A stretch of 64,000 bases of DNA from Pseudomonas sp. CFBP13508 (GCF_005233515.1 NZ_QFZZ01000004.1:506644-570643), one strand, 5' to 3'. Shown: positions 26,821-35,880, counted from the stretch's first letter. A program made the numbers and translations. The notes: generated by a model from the sequence alone, not told the origin.

Positions 26821-28194
26821 TTACGCGACGACGCGATAACACGGCACATACGCCGCGCCGCCCGGCAACTTCATCCGGTGCTGAGCGACGAAGGCCTTTA
26901 GCAGCGCATCAAGCGGCTGCATGATCGCCGCATCACCACGGATCTGATATGGCCCGTGCTCTTCGATCAGGCGAATGCCCTTGTCCTTGACGTTACCAGC
27001 GACAATTCCGGAAAACGCCCGACGCAGGTTGGCGGCCAATTCGTGGGCCGGCTGGTCGCGATGCAGTTTCAGGTTGGCCATGTTTTCGTGGGTCGGATCG
27101 AACGGGCGCTGGAAGCCCTCGTCGATCTTCAGCAGCCAGTTGAAGTGGAACGCGTCGTTACGCTCGCGGCGGAACTGCTTCACCGCTTTCAAGCCTTGAG
27201 TCATCTGCCGCGCCACTTCGGCCGGGTCGTCGATGATGATCTCGTAATGCTGCTTCGCCGCTTCGCCAAGGGTTGCAATGACGAACGCATCCAGCTGTTC
27301 GAGATACGGCGCAGCGTTCTTCGGCCCGGTGAGGATCACCGGGAACGGCAGACCTTCATTGCCCGGGTGCATCAGGATGCCGAGCAGGTACAGGAACTCT
27401 TCGGCCGTACCGGCGCCGCCCGGGAAAATGATGATGCCGTGGCCCACACGGACGAAGGCTTCCAGACGCTTTTCGATGTCCGGCAGGATCACCAGCTCAT
27501 TGACGATCGGGTTAGGCGCTTCGGCGGCGATGATGCCTGGCTCGGTCAGGCCGAGGTAGCGACCGCCGTGAATGCGCTGCTTGGCATGGGCGATGGTTGC
27601 GCCCTTCATTGGGCCTTTCATCACGCCCGGACCGCAACCGGTGCAGATGTCGAGGCTGCGCAAGCCCAGTTCATGGCCGACTTTCTTGGTGTATTTGTAT
27701 TCTTCGGTGTTGATCGAGTGGCCACCCCAGCACACCACGATCTTCGGTTCGACGCCCGGGCGCAGGGTGCGCGCGTTGCGCAGCAGGTGGAACACGTAGT
27801 CGCTGATGCCCTGGGAATTACTCAGGTCGATGCGCTGGCTGTCGAGTTCGTTTTCGGTGTAGACGATGTCGCGCAGGGCGCTGAAGAGCATTTCGCGGGT
27901 GCTCGCGATCATCTCGCCATCGACGAACGCGTCGGCCGGAGCGTTCAGCAGCTCCAGGCGCACACCGCGATCCTGTTGGTGAATGCGGATCTCGAAGTCC
28001 TTGTAGGCTTCGAGGATGGTCTTGGCATTGTCGACATGTGCGCCAGTGTTGAGGATGGCCAGGGCGCACTGGCGGAAGAGGGTATAGGTGCTGCCGGATC
28101 CGGCTTCGCTCAGTTGCTGAACTTCACGTTGAGAAAGGGTTTCCAGGCTGCCTTTCGGGCTGACCGAGGCATTGATTACGTGTCGTTGGGTCAT
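26821..28194 (-). CDS. ppnN: PpnN nucleotide 5'-monophosphate nucleosidase
   Basis: This 457-residue protein corresponds to E. coli PpnN (YgdH) in length and domain order. The central LOG-like Rossmann domain carries the signature FPGGAGTAEEFLYLLG near residue 258 and an upstream ICTGCGPGVMKGPMKGA nucleotide loop. N- and C-terminal domains flank it. PpnN cleaves purine and pyrimidine monophosphates to free base and ribose 5-phosphate and is activated by (p)ppGpp. It stands alone and is divergent from the DUF3087 gene. Confidence 0.93.
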   Translation of the reverse strand: MTQRHVINASVSPKGSLETLSQREVQQLSEAGSGSTYTLFRQCALAILNTGAHVDNAKTILEAYKDFEIRIHQQDRGVRLELLNAPADAFVDGEMIASTREMLFSALRDIVYTENELDSQRIDLSNSQGISDYVFHLLRNARTLRPGVEPKIVVCWGGHSINTEEYKYTKKVGHELGLRSLDICTGCGPGVMKGPMKGATIAHAKQRIHGGRYLGLTEPGIIAAEAPNPIVNELVILPDIEKRLEAFVRVGHGIIIFPGGAGTAEEFLYLLGILMHPGNEGLPFPVILTGPKNAAPYLEQLDAFVIATLGEAAKQHYEIIIDDPAEVARQMTQGLKAVKQFRRERNDAFHFNWLLKIDEGFQRPFDPTHENMANLKLHRDQPAHELAANLRRAFSGIVAGNVKDKGIRLIEEHGPYQIRGDAAIMQPLDALLKAFVAQHRMKLPGGAAYVPCYRVVA

Positions 28195-28417
28195 GCAGTG
28201 ATCCTTAAAACGATGTCATCCACAACGCAGCGGATGGCATCCGAATAGTGTGTATCCATGAATGAAGATGGCACGATCTGCGCTGTACCGCCATGTCCCC
28301 GTTGGACGCTGAAAAGATGAAAAGGAGCCCCAGCATAGCTAAAACCCGGTGCGATGCGATAATGCGCCGGCGAGTTTTTTCCGTTGCGCCTTTTGTCACT
28401 CAGGGAAGTCATTTTCG

Positions 28418-28945
28418 ATGTTCGAGATTCAGCCGATGGACCCCGCTACCTTTCGTCAGCAGACCCGCCGCAGCACGATCATCATCGCCGTGCTGTTTCT
28501 GCTGTTGGCCATGCTGTTTTCGTCTGTTGCGGTAGCAGTGTTCGGTGAGCCGGACGGCGATAATCTGCGCTTCAATGTTGGCGGCGTATTCGTGGCATTC
28601 CTGCTGACGGCGGCGCTGTTGCGCGGGCGGTTCTGGCACCAGACCTGGATGGCCCCGGCGGTGTACAGCTGGCGCCTCAAGCGCAATCTGATGAGCATCA
28701 CCAATGTCATGCATCAGGTGACAGCGGCGGTGCAGAACAACGATCCGACGGCGATGAAGGTGTTGCGTTTCTATCACCTCGGATTGCTGCAAATGCATGA
28801 GCTGGACGGCAACTCCAGCGAACATGGACAACTGCGTGACGAAGTCGAACAGCACAAGACGCGGATGCAGGCGCAGGGCCTCGATCCTGACCAGCCACGC
28901 TTCGATCCGCAGTGGCTGGAGACGTTGAAGCCAGCCGCGCGTTAA
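28418..28945 (+). CDS. DUF3087 family membrane protein
   Basis: This 175-residue protein has two N-terminal membrane helices (about residues 18-42 and 50-68) and a cytoplasmic helical tail. MKVLRFYHLGLLQMHELDGN fits the DUF3087 family. The function is unknown. I chose the ATG at 28418; the longer frame adds 23 residues with clustered Cys and no hydrophobic signal. Its 3' end overlaps the convergent DUF2784 gene by four bases. Confidence 0.8.
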   Translation: MFEIQPMDPATFRQQTRRSTIIIAVLFLLLAMLFSSVAVAVFGEPDGDNLRFNVGGVFVAFLLTAALLRGRFWHQTWMAPAVYSWRLKRNLMSITNVMHQVTAAVQNNDPTAMKVLRFYHLGLLQMHELDGNSSEHGQLRDEVEQHKTRMQAQGLDPDQPRFDPQWLETLKPAAR

Positions 28946-29328
28946 AACGGAATGCGTCGGGCGCGGCGCAGTTTCCACGAGCGCAGCAGTCGTGCGTACA
29001 CCAGCAGGTTGACCGCCAGCACCACGCTGCCGAGTGCCAGTTGTATCTGCGGGGTCAGACCCGCCGGGTAAATGATCGGCCAGATGTAATGCTCGATGAA
29101 GCCACCGGCGTATTCGGTCTGCCCGGCCGCGTGGCGCATCAGGTTTTCCCAGTAGGTCAGCGGACAGGTCAGGTGCAACACCTCGACCGCCACTCCCCAT
29201 CCGGCCGCTGGCAAATGCAGCCATAGCAGCCGTGGCCAGCGCAGCACCAACAGCCCGCCGAACAGCACGAACAAGATGAAACACAAGTGAAACAGCACCA
29301 GCCCGTCGGCGGCGATTCGGTACAGCAT
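28942..29328 (-). CDS. DUF2784 membrane protein
   Basis: This 128-residue protein has three or four membrane helices. The segment CPLTYWENLMRHAAGQTEYA, followed by GGFIEHYIWPIIYP, is the conserved DUF2784 core. The role is unknown. It is convergent with DUF3087. Confidence 0.85.
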   Translation of the reverse strand: MLYRIAADGLVLFHLCFILFVLFGGLLVLRWPRLLWLHLPAAGWGVAVEVLHLTCPLTYWENLMRHAAGQTEYAGGFIEHYIWPIIYPAGLTPQIQLALGSVVLAVNLLVYARLLRSWKLRRARRIPF

Positions 29329-29456
29329 GGCGTCTTCCTGACGTTAAAGATGGATGGCGCTATGGTACGCCGCGCGGGACAACATTCGGTGGTGAATTTG
29401 GGCGAAGAAATGTGTTCTACCCTTAACAATGATCAACTGTTGTGAGGGCAGTGGAT

Positions 29457-29600
29457 ATGGCAAACGAGCAAACGCGTCCGGAAGAAGATGAGCCAACAGA
29501 GGAAGAGATCGAGCGACAAAAGAGACAGGAAAAAACCTGGAAGCGCGATGACAGCCGCGAGCTGTCGGACCGCGATCAGGAGCGTCCTTTGAAACCTTGA
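29457..29600 (+). CDS. Small highly charged protein, 47 residues
   Basis: This short frame begins MANEQTRPEEDEPTEEEIER and is almost entirely charged or polar (MANEQTRPEE... ending QERPLKP). A ribosome site TGAGGG lies upstream, and a strong terminator hairpin follows 10 bases after the stop, which supports a real small gene. The function is unknown; the composition suggests a disordered protein. Confidence 0.58.
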   Translation: MANEQTRPEEDEPTEEEIERQKRQEKTWKRDDSRELSDRDQERPLKP

Positions 29601-29610
29601 ACAACGCATG

Positions 29611-29640
29611 TGAAGAGCCCCGCTGTCAGCGGGGCTCTTC
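29611..29640. terminator. Bidirectional terminator hairpin
   Basis: AAGAGCCCCGCTGTCAGCGG, continuing GGCTCTT, forms a 12-bp G/C-rich stem with a tiny loop. It lies between convergent genes and probably ends both. Confidence 0.85.
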
Positions 29641-29645
29641 GCGTT

Positions 29646-29918
29646 TCAGAGGTCTTCCAGCTGCGTGAAGTCCGGGTATGTCGCGCGATACCCCAACGTT
29701 CGATCGATCCACGCATTGAGCTCATTGACCATCACCGGCGGATGGCCGGGATAACCCTCAAGGGTGCTGCGCAGGGTGCTTTCGATGTCGGGCACGCTGT
29801 GCAGGTTTCGGGTCTTGATGTAATGGCCGATAAAACAGTCGAGTTCCAGGCGTTCTGTCTTGGACAGATGGACACACTTCAGGCCGCTGACCTGTTTGAT
29901 TGCAAAATCGTCGCTCAC
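29646..29918 (-). CDS. Hypothetical protein, 90 residues
   Basis: No family is recognised. The frame starts at a GTG with a weak AGAGAAA ribosome site. The protein is soluble; an LDCFIGHYIKTRNLHSVPDI segment and the C-terminal ATYPDFTQLEDL suggest a small helical fold. The gap of about 260 bases upstream (29919-30181) holds only a 10-base palindrome TGGTATACCA. Confidence 0.6.
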   Translation of the reverse strand: MSDDFAIKQVSGLKCVHLSKTERLELDCFIGHYIKTRNLHSVPDIESTLRSTLEGYPGHPPVMVNELNAWIDRTLGYRATYPDFTQLEDL

Positions 29919-29980
29919 TTATTTCTCTGCAAGGCTTGAAAGTTGTTGATGGATTCCTGATTTCTTTGACTCTTTGGTCA

Positions 29981-29990
29981 ACTGGTATAC
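29981..29990. promoter_or_regulatory. Isolated TGGTATACCA palindrome
   Basis: A perfect 10-base palindrome in the gap between the minus-strand genes at 29646 and 30182. The sequence class resembles operators of GntR-type regulators, but no such regulator gene is nearby. It could regulate the 90-residue gene. Tentative. Confidence 0.3.
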
Positions 29991-30181
29991 CAATCGGAAA
30001 GGCGGCGCGCATGCTATCCGCAGTACGGAAAAATGTATGTATGACTGTCGAAATGTCTGACAGGCGGTTGATTCGCTCAAACGGCTGTTTCATGAGGGTT
30101 GTATCGCGGGTGAAACACTTTCTGTAACGCGGGGGACTCAGCGGAGCCGTTGGTTGATTAACGCAAGGATGCACGGATTAT

Positions 30182-30862
30182 TTAGTCGACTCGTTCTATC
30201 AACTGCGCACCCTGATTACGCGTATTACCGACCGCTTTGCCGACCTTGTACCACTCGAAGGCCTCGCTGGGCTCGCCTTCAAACAGCAACATCTGCTCGG
30301 CGCGGTCCGCTGGCGTAGCCGGATCAAGCCATTCCCGAGCTCGCGCCGAATCGAAAACCACGGGGCGGCGATCATGAATATCGAGCATGCCGCCCAGGCT
30401 GTCGGCGGTGATGATGACGAATCCATCGTCCTCCCTCGGCGCAGATCCCGGTGCCGGAAATTGGCCGATGCCCGCGCAGAAAACCGGGGTGTGGTCCGCG
30501 CGACGAATCAACCACGGCTGTCGGGATTTTTCCCCGCTATCAACCCACTCGAACCAGTTGTCCACCGGCACGATCAACCGCTGCCGCCAGATCGCCCGGA
30601 AGAACGCGCCGTGGGCGACTTTTTCCACCCGAGCGTTGATGGGCGGGGCACGATCCCTGGCCCAGTGCGGGCGCCAGCCCCAGCGCAAATTGTCGGCATG
30701 GATGGCCCGTTCGTGTTGATGCAGTACCGCCAGCGCCGTGGTGGGCGCCGCGTTGTAGCGATCCAGCGGCGCATCGCCAACGTGATTGATCAAAGCATCG
30801 GGGATGCTCAACACCGCAACGAAATCGTGAATGCCGCGGTACTGCGTGAGTCTTCCGCACAT
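30182..30862 (-). CDS. yedK: SRAP domain protein (YedK/HMCES-like)
   Basis: This 226-residue single-domain protein protects abasic sites in single-stranded DNA by forming a covalent thiazolidine link through Cys2 (the protein begins MCGRLTQY). Other conserved residues are Asn in DRYNAAPT near 37, Glu in PVDNWFEWVD near 105 and His in LDIHDRRPVV near 162. These complete the SRAP active site. It is normal length and a solitary gene. Confidence 0.93.
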   Translation of the reverse strand: MCGRLTQYRGIHDFVAVLSIPDALINHVGDAPLDRYNAAPTTALAVLHQHERAIHADNLRWGWRPHWARDRAPPINARVEKVAHGAFFRAIWRQRLIVPVDNWFEWVDSGEKSRQPWLIRRADHTPVFCAGIGQFPAPGSAPREDDGFVIITADSLGGMLDIHDRRPVVFDSARAREWLDPATPADRAEQMLLFEGEPSEAFEWYKVGKAVGNTRNQGAQLIERVD

Positions 30863-31017
30863 GACTGAAATCTCCTCGAGGAAATTTCAGTCTAGTTGCA
30901 TCTGCGCTACCGATTCGAAGCCATAAAAATAGTGTGCTTAGGTTATGCGAATTTAGAATTTAAACATCGAAATCAAGAGCGTTATCGTCTATGCAATTCC
31001 CATTTGCAGGACTCGCC

Positions 31018-31965
31018 ATGAAGCTGTCTCGTTTCCTATGTCGCGCGCTGACCGTTGCCTTGTTGACCTCGCCACTGGCGTACGCCGCCGCGCCCGTGGT
31101 CCTGCATATTGGCGATCAAAACTACTACAACATCCGTGCATCGATTGAAGCGTCAGGCGTATTGAAAGACGCGCCTTATACGGTTGACTGGAAGCACTTC
31201 CAGGCCGCAGCACCGCTTGCCGAAGCGCTACAGACCGGCTCGCTGGATCTTGGTTTTCTTGGCGACTCGGGTTTCCTGTTTCTTGCGGCCAAACAGGCGC
31301 CGGTGAAACTGATCGGCGTGTCGCGACAGAACCCGGACACTATCGCTTTGCTGGTACCAAAGGATTCGCCGGTGAAAACCATTGCCGATCTAAAGGGCAA
31401 AAAGGTCGCCTACTGGCCGGGAGCCTGGAGTCAGCAACTGACTTTGCGCGCGCTGGAGCAGGGCGGGTTACCGGAAAACTACGTCGACTTCGTCAAGCTG
31501 ATGCCGATCGACGCGGCCGCCGCGCTGCCACAGGGCAGCATTGACGCCTTTCCGGTGTGGGAGCCGTATATCTCGCAACAGATTGTGTTCTCCGGTGCGC
31601 GACCGATTCTGACGGCGAAAAACCTGATGCCAGGGCTCAGCGCCATCGCTGCGTCGACTCCTTCCATCGACAGCAAGCGTGCGGCGATTGCCGATTTTCT
31701 CGGACGATTGAAACAGGCGCGCGCCTGGGTTGATAACCACACCGACGAGTACGCTGACCTCTGGGCGAAAAAGGCCAACCTCGATCAACAGGTCTCACGA
31801 CATTGGTTACGCCAGGCGCACATGAGCGTCGGGCCGGTGGATCAACAGGCGGCTGCGGATCTGCAGAGCACGGCGGACTTCCTGTTCAAAGTCAAGGCAC
31901 TGCCGGCACCGCTGGCCACGGCGGGCATCATCGACACTTCATTTCAACAAGCCTTGACGCACTGA
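31018..31965 (+). CDS. Orphan ABC substrate-binding protein, sulfonate/nitrate type
   Basis: This 315-residue protein has a signal peptide MKLSRFLCRALTVALLTSPL ending near AYAA. The mature protein follows the SsuA/NrtA pattern: LAEALQTGSLDLGFLGDSGF near residue 70, then KTIADLKGKKVAYWPGA near 125, with the WEPY aromatic contact near 190. It probably binds an alkanesulfonate or related organosulfur compound. No permease, ATPase or monooxygenase gene is adjacent. The ATG at 31018 has AGGA ten bases upstream. Confidence 0.83.
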   Translation: MKLSRFLCRALTVALLTSPLAYAAAPVVLHIGDQNYYNIRASIEASGVLKDAPYTVDWKHFQAAAPLAEALQTGSLDLGFLGDSGFLFLAAKQAPVKLIGVSRQNPDTIALLVPKDSPVKTIADLKGKKVAYWPGAWSQQLTLRALEQGGLPENYVDFVKLMPIDAAAALPQGSIDAFPVWEPYISQQIVFSGARPILTAKNLMPGLSAIAASTPSIDSKRAAIADFLGRLKQARAWVDNHTDEYADLWAKKANLDQQVSRHWLRQAHMSVGPVDQQAAADLQSTADFLFKVKALPAPLATAGIIDTSFQQALTH

Positions 31966-32093
31966 AAACCAGCACCGGAACCAAACCCTGTGTACCGTAT
32001 CCAACCTGCGCTCGCAGATAGCTGCGCAGGGATGGAAAGGGCGAGGGAGTTTTGCCATTCGACCACACGACGGCCGCGGCCTCAGGGCAAGAC

Positions 32094-32993
32094 ATGATTT
32101 CCGGATGCAAACTTCTTTGTGCTGCGCTCATCGCGTTGGGTCTGGCCGGCTGCATCGCCGCGCCGATCGAAATGACCGCGCAAACCGAGAGCCGTCTGCA
32201 AGCCCAGGCGCCCGTGCGTTTCTTGCTGACGTTCGATGATGGTCCAAGCGCTTCAGGATTCTGGAATCCCACCGCCACTGTTCTCGACAGCCTCAAAAGC
32301 AATCCGGTGCAAGCAGACATCAAAGCCGTGTTTTTTGTGCAGACCCGAGCACCCAGGGCAGGCGACAGCGAGATCGGCCGCAGCCTGATGCATCGCGAAC
32401 AGGCAGAGGGACATATTCTCGCTTTTCACACCGCGACCCACTGGCACACCAACCATCGCTCACTCGACCCGCAGGAACTGGAGCAGTCGCTGACCGATGG
32501 CAGTGCTGACATCGCCGCGATCACCGGGGCCCCGCCCAAGCTGTTGCGCCCGCCGTTCTGGAATTATGACAAACGCACATTTGCGGCCTACCGGAAACAT
32601 GGCTTGCACGTCTTGCTCACGGATTTGAGTGCCAATGACGGCAAGATCTGGGGCTTTAACGCCAGCCCGCGGCGCCGCGCAAACATGCTGCGGCAGTTAT
32701 CGGAAGTGCGCGAACGTATCGCCGTAGGTCAATTTCCCACTGTAGATGGCGTAATTCCGGTAGTGGTGACGTTCCATGATCTCAATCGTTACACGGCGCG
32801 CCACACCCGGGAATATCTGCAGATTCTGCTCGATAGCGCGGCGGCGACCGGGGTCAGACTGGCGGACAAGCCGTTCTACGACGATCAGGCCGCGCTGGAA
32901 AAAGCCGCGCTGGCGCGTACTGTTCAGCAAAGCGCTGAACCGGTGAATCTGCCCGGAATGTGGAACTGGATCTGGGATCACGACGCGCATTGA
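32094..32993 (+). CDS. Polysaccharide deacetylase lipoprotein
   Basis: The ATG at 32094 gives a 299-residue protein with a lipoprotein signal peptide ending ALGLAGC. The NodB-type deacetylase domain shows FLLTFDDGPSASGF (the Asp-Asp motif), AFHTATHWHTNHRS (metal-binding His motif), LLRPPFWNYDKR (catalytic Arg region) and VVTFHD near the end. It would remove N-acetyl or other acyl groups from a cell-envelope polysaccharide. A TTG at 32052 with a GAGGGAG site is an alternative start, but it would bury the signal peptide. It follows the sulfonate-binding gene by about 130 bp. Confidence 0.87.
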   Translation: MISGCKLLCAALIALGLAGCIAAPIEMTAQTESRLQAQAPVRFLLTFDDGPSASGFWNPTATVLDSLKSNPVQADIKAVFFVQTRAPRAGDSEIGRSLMHREQAEGHILAFHTATHWHTNHRSLDPQELEQSLTDGSADIAAITGAPPKLLRPPFWNYDKRTFAAYRKHGLHVLLTDLSANDGKIWGFNASPRRRANMLRQLSEVRERIAVGQFPTVDGVIPVVVTFHDLNRYTARHTREYLQILLDSAAATGVRLADKPFYDDQAALEKAALARTVQQSAEPVNLPGMWNWIWDHDAH

Positions 32994-33099
32994 GTGGCGT
33001 GAGTACTTTGTGATCGACTTGGCATTTGCGGGCCGGGCAATAAGCACTTCCTGCATCTATGCTCGATGGATCGATTCTCCGCCTGCGAGGCGCCCGTCC

Positions 33100-33342
33100 A
33101 TGCTTGCCATTGCCGATATTTGCCGCATCGTCGAGTCAGGCTTTCCCACGTACAAATGTGATTGCGCGCCAACGGAGCAGGGGTTGTTGCGCATCAAGGT
33201 GTATGAGCCGGGCAGCGGGCGTGTAGAACTGTTGCTGGATGGCGTATCTCCCGAGCATCTGGTCACGATTCGCGATATTTCCAACTTCATCGGTGAGTTG
33301 CGCACGGAAATCAACGCGGGGCGCCGAGCTTTCGCCGGTTGA
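33100..33342 (+). CDS. DUF1652 family protein
   Basis: This 80-residue protein fits DUF1652, a Pseudomonas-restricted family: ICRIVESGFPTYKCDC at the start, then LRIKVYEPGSGRVELLLDGV and FIGELRTEINAGRR. The function is unknown. The ATG at 33100 is preferred over one at 33010 because the family begins at this point. It is convergent with the NUDIX gene, with a 3-base gap. Confidence 0.83.
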   Translation: MLAIADICRIVESGFPTYKCDCAPTEQGLLRIKVYEPGSGRVELLLDGVSPEHLVTIRDISNFIGELRTEINAGRRAFAG

Positions 33343-33345
33343 TCG

Positions 33346-33708
33346 CTATAAACGCCGTTGAAAGGCCCGCACGATGCGCCGTGTCGCGTCGTTGGTCTCA
33401 AGATTGTGCACGGCATCGAGCGGAAACCAGATGCAGTCGACGATTTCGTTCTGTGGGCGGACATCGTCAATGTTGACCACCGAAGCCTCATAGACGTGAT
33501 GCCGCGTACTCCCCGACTGCAGATCCATCAAGTACAGCACTTCGTCAGCATTCAACCCGGTTTCTTCCTGCAATTCGCGCACGGCCGCCGCCGCACGGGT
33601 TTCCCCGGGCTCGACCTTGCCGCCGGGCAATGACCAGTGATGGCGGGGTTTGCGAACCAGGAGGATGTGCCGATCCTGCTCGCAAATGACGGTGGCGCGT
33701 ACTTTCAT
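33346..33708 (-). CDS. NUDIX hydrolase
   Basis: This 120-residue protein has a complete Nudix box, [20 protein letters not shown] (about residues 33-52, continuing TGL), which binds the metal and hydrolyses nucleoside diphosphate-linked substrates. The compact single domain resembles MutT-type housecleaning enzymes. The substrate cannot be told. I take the ATG at 33708; the frame extends to 33960 but into non-coding sequence. Confidence 0.88.
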   Translation of the reverse strand: MKVRATVICEQDRHILLVRKPRHHWSLPGGKVEPGETRAAAAVRELQEETGLNADEVLYLMDLQSGSTRHHVYEASVVNIDDVRPQNEIVDCIWFPLDAVHNLETNDATRRIVRAFQRRL

Positions 33709-33874
33709 GAATGCCCTGCTGGTGCGTGTCATAAAACTGTAATCAAACTGCAATATTCGAGCCGCATGCGGGTTTAAAGGTTCCCATTGAATTGGGAGCC
33801 ATTTCGACACGGAAAAGTGCCAGCCTATTGACGGGACGGCGCGCGATATCCGGTTTACAGCGCAGCGGGGAGCG

Positions 33875-33897
33875 GGTGTAAGGTGAGCACTTACACC
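33875..33897. promoter_or_regulatory. Inverted repeat upstream of the 65-residue gene
   Basis: The arms GGTGTAAG and CTTACACC are perfect over eight bases with a seven-base spacer, 32 bp before the ATG at 33929. It could be an operator or an RNA hairpin in the leader. No regulator is obvious. Confidence 0.4.
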
Positions 33898-33928
33898 GAA
33901 AATACCCGTTGGCAAAAAGGAGGTGCTC

Positions 33929-34126
33929 ATGAGCATTCCAATGCTGAACAAGCTGCACATGAACGGTTACGACGTGCTCAGCGTGAACAACGGCCCATGG
34001 CGGGTCTGCACTGAAGGTGATCGACTGGCGTCATTTACCACCAGGGAAGAGGCGATGGCCTATGCGGCAGCGCTTCCCGGTTACAGGCGACGTTCCAGGC
34101 AGGTGCAAAGGCAAAATGTCAGTTGA
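33929..34126 (+). CDS. Small DUF2188-like protein
   Basis: This 65-residue protein has a very strong ribosome site (AAAAAGGAGGTGCTC) at the right distance from the ATG. Its core [20 protein letters not shown] (continuing AYAAALPG) fits the DUF2188 pattern of a Trp strand and a Thr-Arg-Glu-Glu-Ala helix. The C-terminus is basic ([11 protein letters not shown]). The function is unknown. A terminator hairpin follows at 34142. Confidence 0.72.
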   Translation: MSIPMLNKLHMNGYDVLSVNNGPWRVCTEGDRLASFTTREEAMAYAAALPGYRRRSRQVQRQNVS

Positions 34127-34141
34127 CGCGTCGTAACGAAA

Positions 34142-34167
34142 AAGCCCCGGGTGCGTCCCGGGGCTTG
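34142..34167. terminator. Terminator hairpin
   Basis: AAGCCCCGGG and CCCGGGGCTT form a 10-bp stem with a five-base loop between convergent genes; TGCTGTTT follows. It probably serves both strands. Confidence 0.82.
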
Positions 34168-34183
34168 CTGTTTGAACTAAGTC

Positions 34184-34423
34184 TCAGTGAACCTTGATTC
34201 GGCTGATGGTCCGGGCTTTTACCTCCTTGGCATAGATCTGCAATCTCTCCTCGTCGCTTTGCAGGATTTCGCAAGAACGCAACACAGTCTGGGCGTCTGC
34301 CTCGTTACCGGATTTGCGCAGCTGTTCGGCGATGCGCTTGAGGTCGACTGCCGACCACCTCAGGTCCGACGCCACGCTTTGCAGATCCCGTTGAAGTTCG
34401 TGTTCATATTCATTGAGCCGCAT
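34184..34423 (-). CDS. Hypothetical helical protein, 79 residues
   Basis: The ATG at 34423 has an excellent GGAGGTGATC site. The protein is highly helical and charged (YEHELQRDLQSVASDLRW, then ILQSDEERLQIYAKEVKART) and may form a coiled coil. No family is recognised. The frame runs on to 34579, but the upstream part has no ribosome site. Confidence 0.65.
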   Translation of the reverse strand: MRLNEYEHELQRDLQSVASDLRWSAVDLKRIAEQLRKSGNEADAQTVLRSCEILQSDEERLQIYAKEVKARTISRIKVH

Positions 34424-34607
34424 GATCACCTCCAGAACATTCTCGGTAGAAAAGAGTAGTCGCGTTTTTGCAGATGCAGCCAGGTCATCTGACGCCCGGC
34501 TGAACGGATGTGAAAAATTGTCCAATCGTCGGTAACGGCGGGGTGCCACGATGGATGTGCACACGGTTAAACGGTACATTCACGTTTTTTCGAAACAGGT
34601 AAACAGC

Positions 34608-34943
34608 ATGCGCGTATGGATCGGCACTTTGAGCCTGGCTCTGTTGACGGGTTGCTCGTTACCGGCGTCGTTGGTGCCAGGTGAGCCAAACCTCAGCAAG
34701 ACCAGTGAAAAGCCTCCCAGGGAATATGCTGCGTGTTTGTTACCGTTGTGGCAGAAGGACGTCGCGAAGACTTCTCAGGCGTCGATTTCCAACGGCTACC
34801 GGATTACCGCGCCGAGCATCATCACGGCGGATGAAATTCTCGATATCGTCAAATATAAAAACGGAAGCAAAGTGTCCCTCTACCAGGGGCCGCCATGGGC
34901 CAAGTCCGGGTCGCTGCGCCAATCGGTGCGTGATTGCCTTTAG
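34608..34943 (+). CDS. Small putative lipoprotein, 111 residues
   Basis: The signal peptide MRVWIGTLSLALLTGC carries a lipobox, with Ser after the lipidated Cys. The mature part is short, with two further Cys (YAACLLPLW and VRDCL) that could form a disulfide. An upstream ATG at 34551 would hide the signal. A clear terminator follows. The function is unknown. Confidence 0.72.
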   Translation: MRVWIGTLSLALLTGCSLPASLVPGEPNLSKTSEKPPREYAACLLPLWQKDVAKTSQASISNGYRITAPSIITADEILDIVKYKNGSKVSLYQGPPWAKSGSLRQSVRDCL

Positions 34944-34960
34944 AAAAGGCGCTCGATTCG

Positions 34961-34999
34961 CAAAAAAGGCAGACACCGAAGTTAGTTGTCTGCCTTTTT
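34961..34999 (+). terminator. Rho-independent terminator of the lipoprotein gene
   Basis: AAAAAGGCAGACA and TGTCTGCCTTTTT pair over 12-13 bases with an 11-base loop, and the 3' arm ends in a T-tract. Confidence 0.85.
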
Positions 35000-35131
35000 C
35001 ATGGGATGGAGGCTGCGGCCAGCCACCGCAATGGTCTGTGACAGTTATCCGGGAAGCGCTGCCGGATCCTTGACTAGGCTTTGAATGTCGGCCCGTGACG
35101 GGATCGGCATGACTCAAAGGAGCCTCGGATC

Positions 35132-35776
35132 ATGGATGATCTGGTCAAGGAAATCATTCCGCTGTTGCAGTACCTCATCCCCGGGTTTCTATCGACCTGG
35201 ATCTTCTATTCCCTCACTGCATTCAAGCGACCGGATACGTTTGGGCAGATCGTGCAGGCGCTGATATTTACATTTGTGATTCAGGGCGCGTTGTTGGCAG
35301 TGGGCAACCTGTGCCTGTGGATCGGCTCGACAGGGGTTTCATTAGGAAGCTGGAATGATCGGGCGCAAACACTCTGGGCATTTGTGTTTTCGCTGTTGCT
35401 GGGTTTGTTTGCCTGTTACCTGGCTACGAGTGACAAATTGCACGGCTGGTTACGTAAGCGAAACGTCACGAAACAATCTTCTTTCCCCAGTGAATGGTTC
35501 TGCGCTTTCGCCCAGCATGAGCGCTTCATAACCCTGCATTTAAACGACGAAAGGCGCGTATTTGGCTGGCCGGTCGAGTGGCCACGGGAATCATCCAATG
35601 GTCAGTTCGTCATGAAATATCCGCGTTGGCTCACGGATGATGGCCAACCTGCATCTATTGGCGCGGAGTTTTTGTTGATAGATTCCGCGAAAGTCAAATG
35701 GGTCGAGTTCAGCCCAGTATCAGAGGGATCAACATGCCAACTGCCAGAGCACCACAACCCATGCCAAAGCATTTAG
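35132..35776 (+). CDS. DUF6338-like membrane protein
   Basis: This 214-residue protein has three membrane helices (about residues 10-30, 42-65 and 82-98) and a cytoplasmic C-terminal beta-rich domain. The plan, with IIPLLQYLIPGFLSTWIFYS near the start and GWPVEWPRESSNGQFVM later, resembles DUF6338 proteins. CAAAGGAGCC precedes the ATG. Its 3' end overlaps a small downstream frame. The function is unknown; the family call is tentative. Confidence 0.68.
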   Translation: MDDLVKEIIPLLQYLIPGFLSTWIFYSLTAFKRPDTFGQIVQALIFTFVIQGALLAVGNLCLWIGSTGVSLGSWNDRAQTLWAFVFSLLLGLFACYLATSDKLHGWLRKRNVTKQSSFPSEWFCAFAQHERFITLHLNDERRVFGWPVEWPRESSNGQFVMKYPRWLTDDGQPASIGAEFLLIDSAKVKWVEFSPVSEGSTCQLPEHHNPCQSI

Positions 35777-35874
35777 AGCGACTCTTTGTCGGGCCGGACG
35801 GAAAAATGCTGGACGTGCCCTTGATCAAAGGCCCCAGTGCGCCGCCGCCTCTGAAACCACGGTCTAGACGATAA
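35734..35874 (+). CDS. Small protein overlapping the DUF6338-like gene
   Basis: This 46-residue frame (MPTARAPQPMPKHLERLFVG to a basic, Pro-rich end) has an AGAGGGATC ribosome site and overlaps the preceding gene by 43 bases in another frame. The layout suggests a translationally coupled partner. The evidence is modest and a chance frame is possible. Confidence 0.42.
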   Translation: MPTARAPQPMPKHLERLFVGPDGKMLDVPLIKGPSAPPPLKPRSRR

Positions 35875-35880
35875 ACTTCT

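Noticed and set aside
26956..28248. Plus-strand frame of 430 codons opposite ppnN
   Set aside because: The minus strand carries the unmistakable PpnN sequence, so this is a shadow frame.
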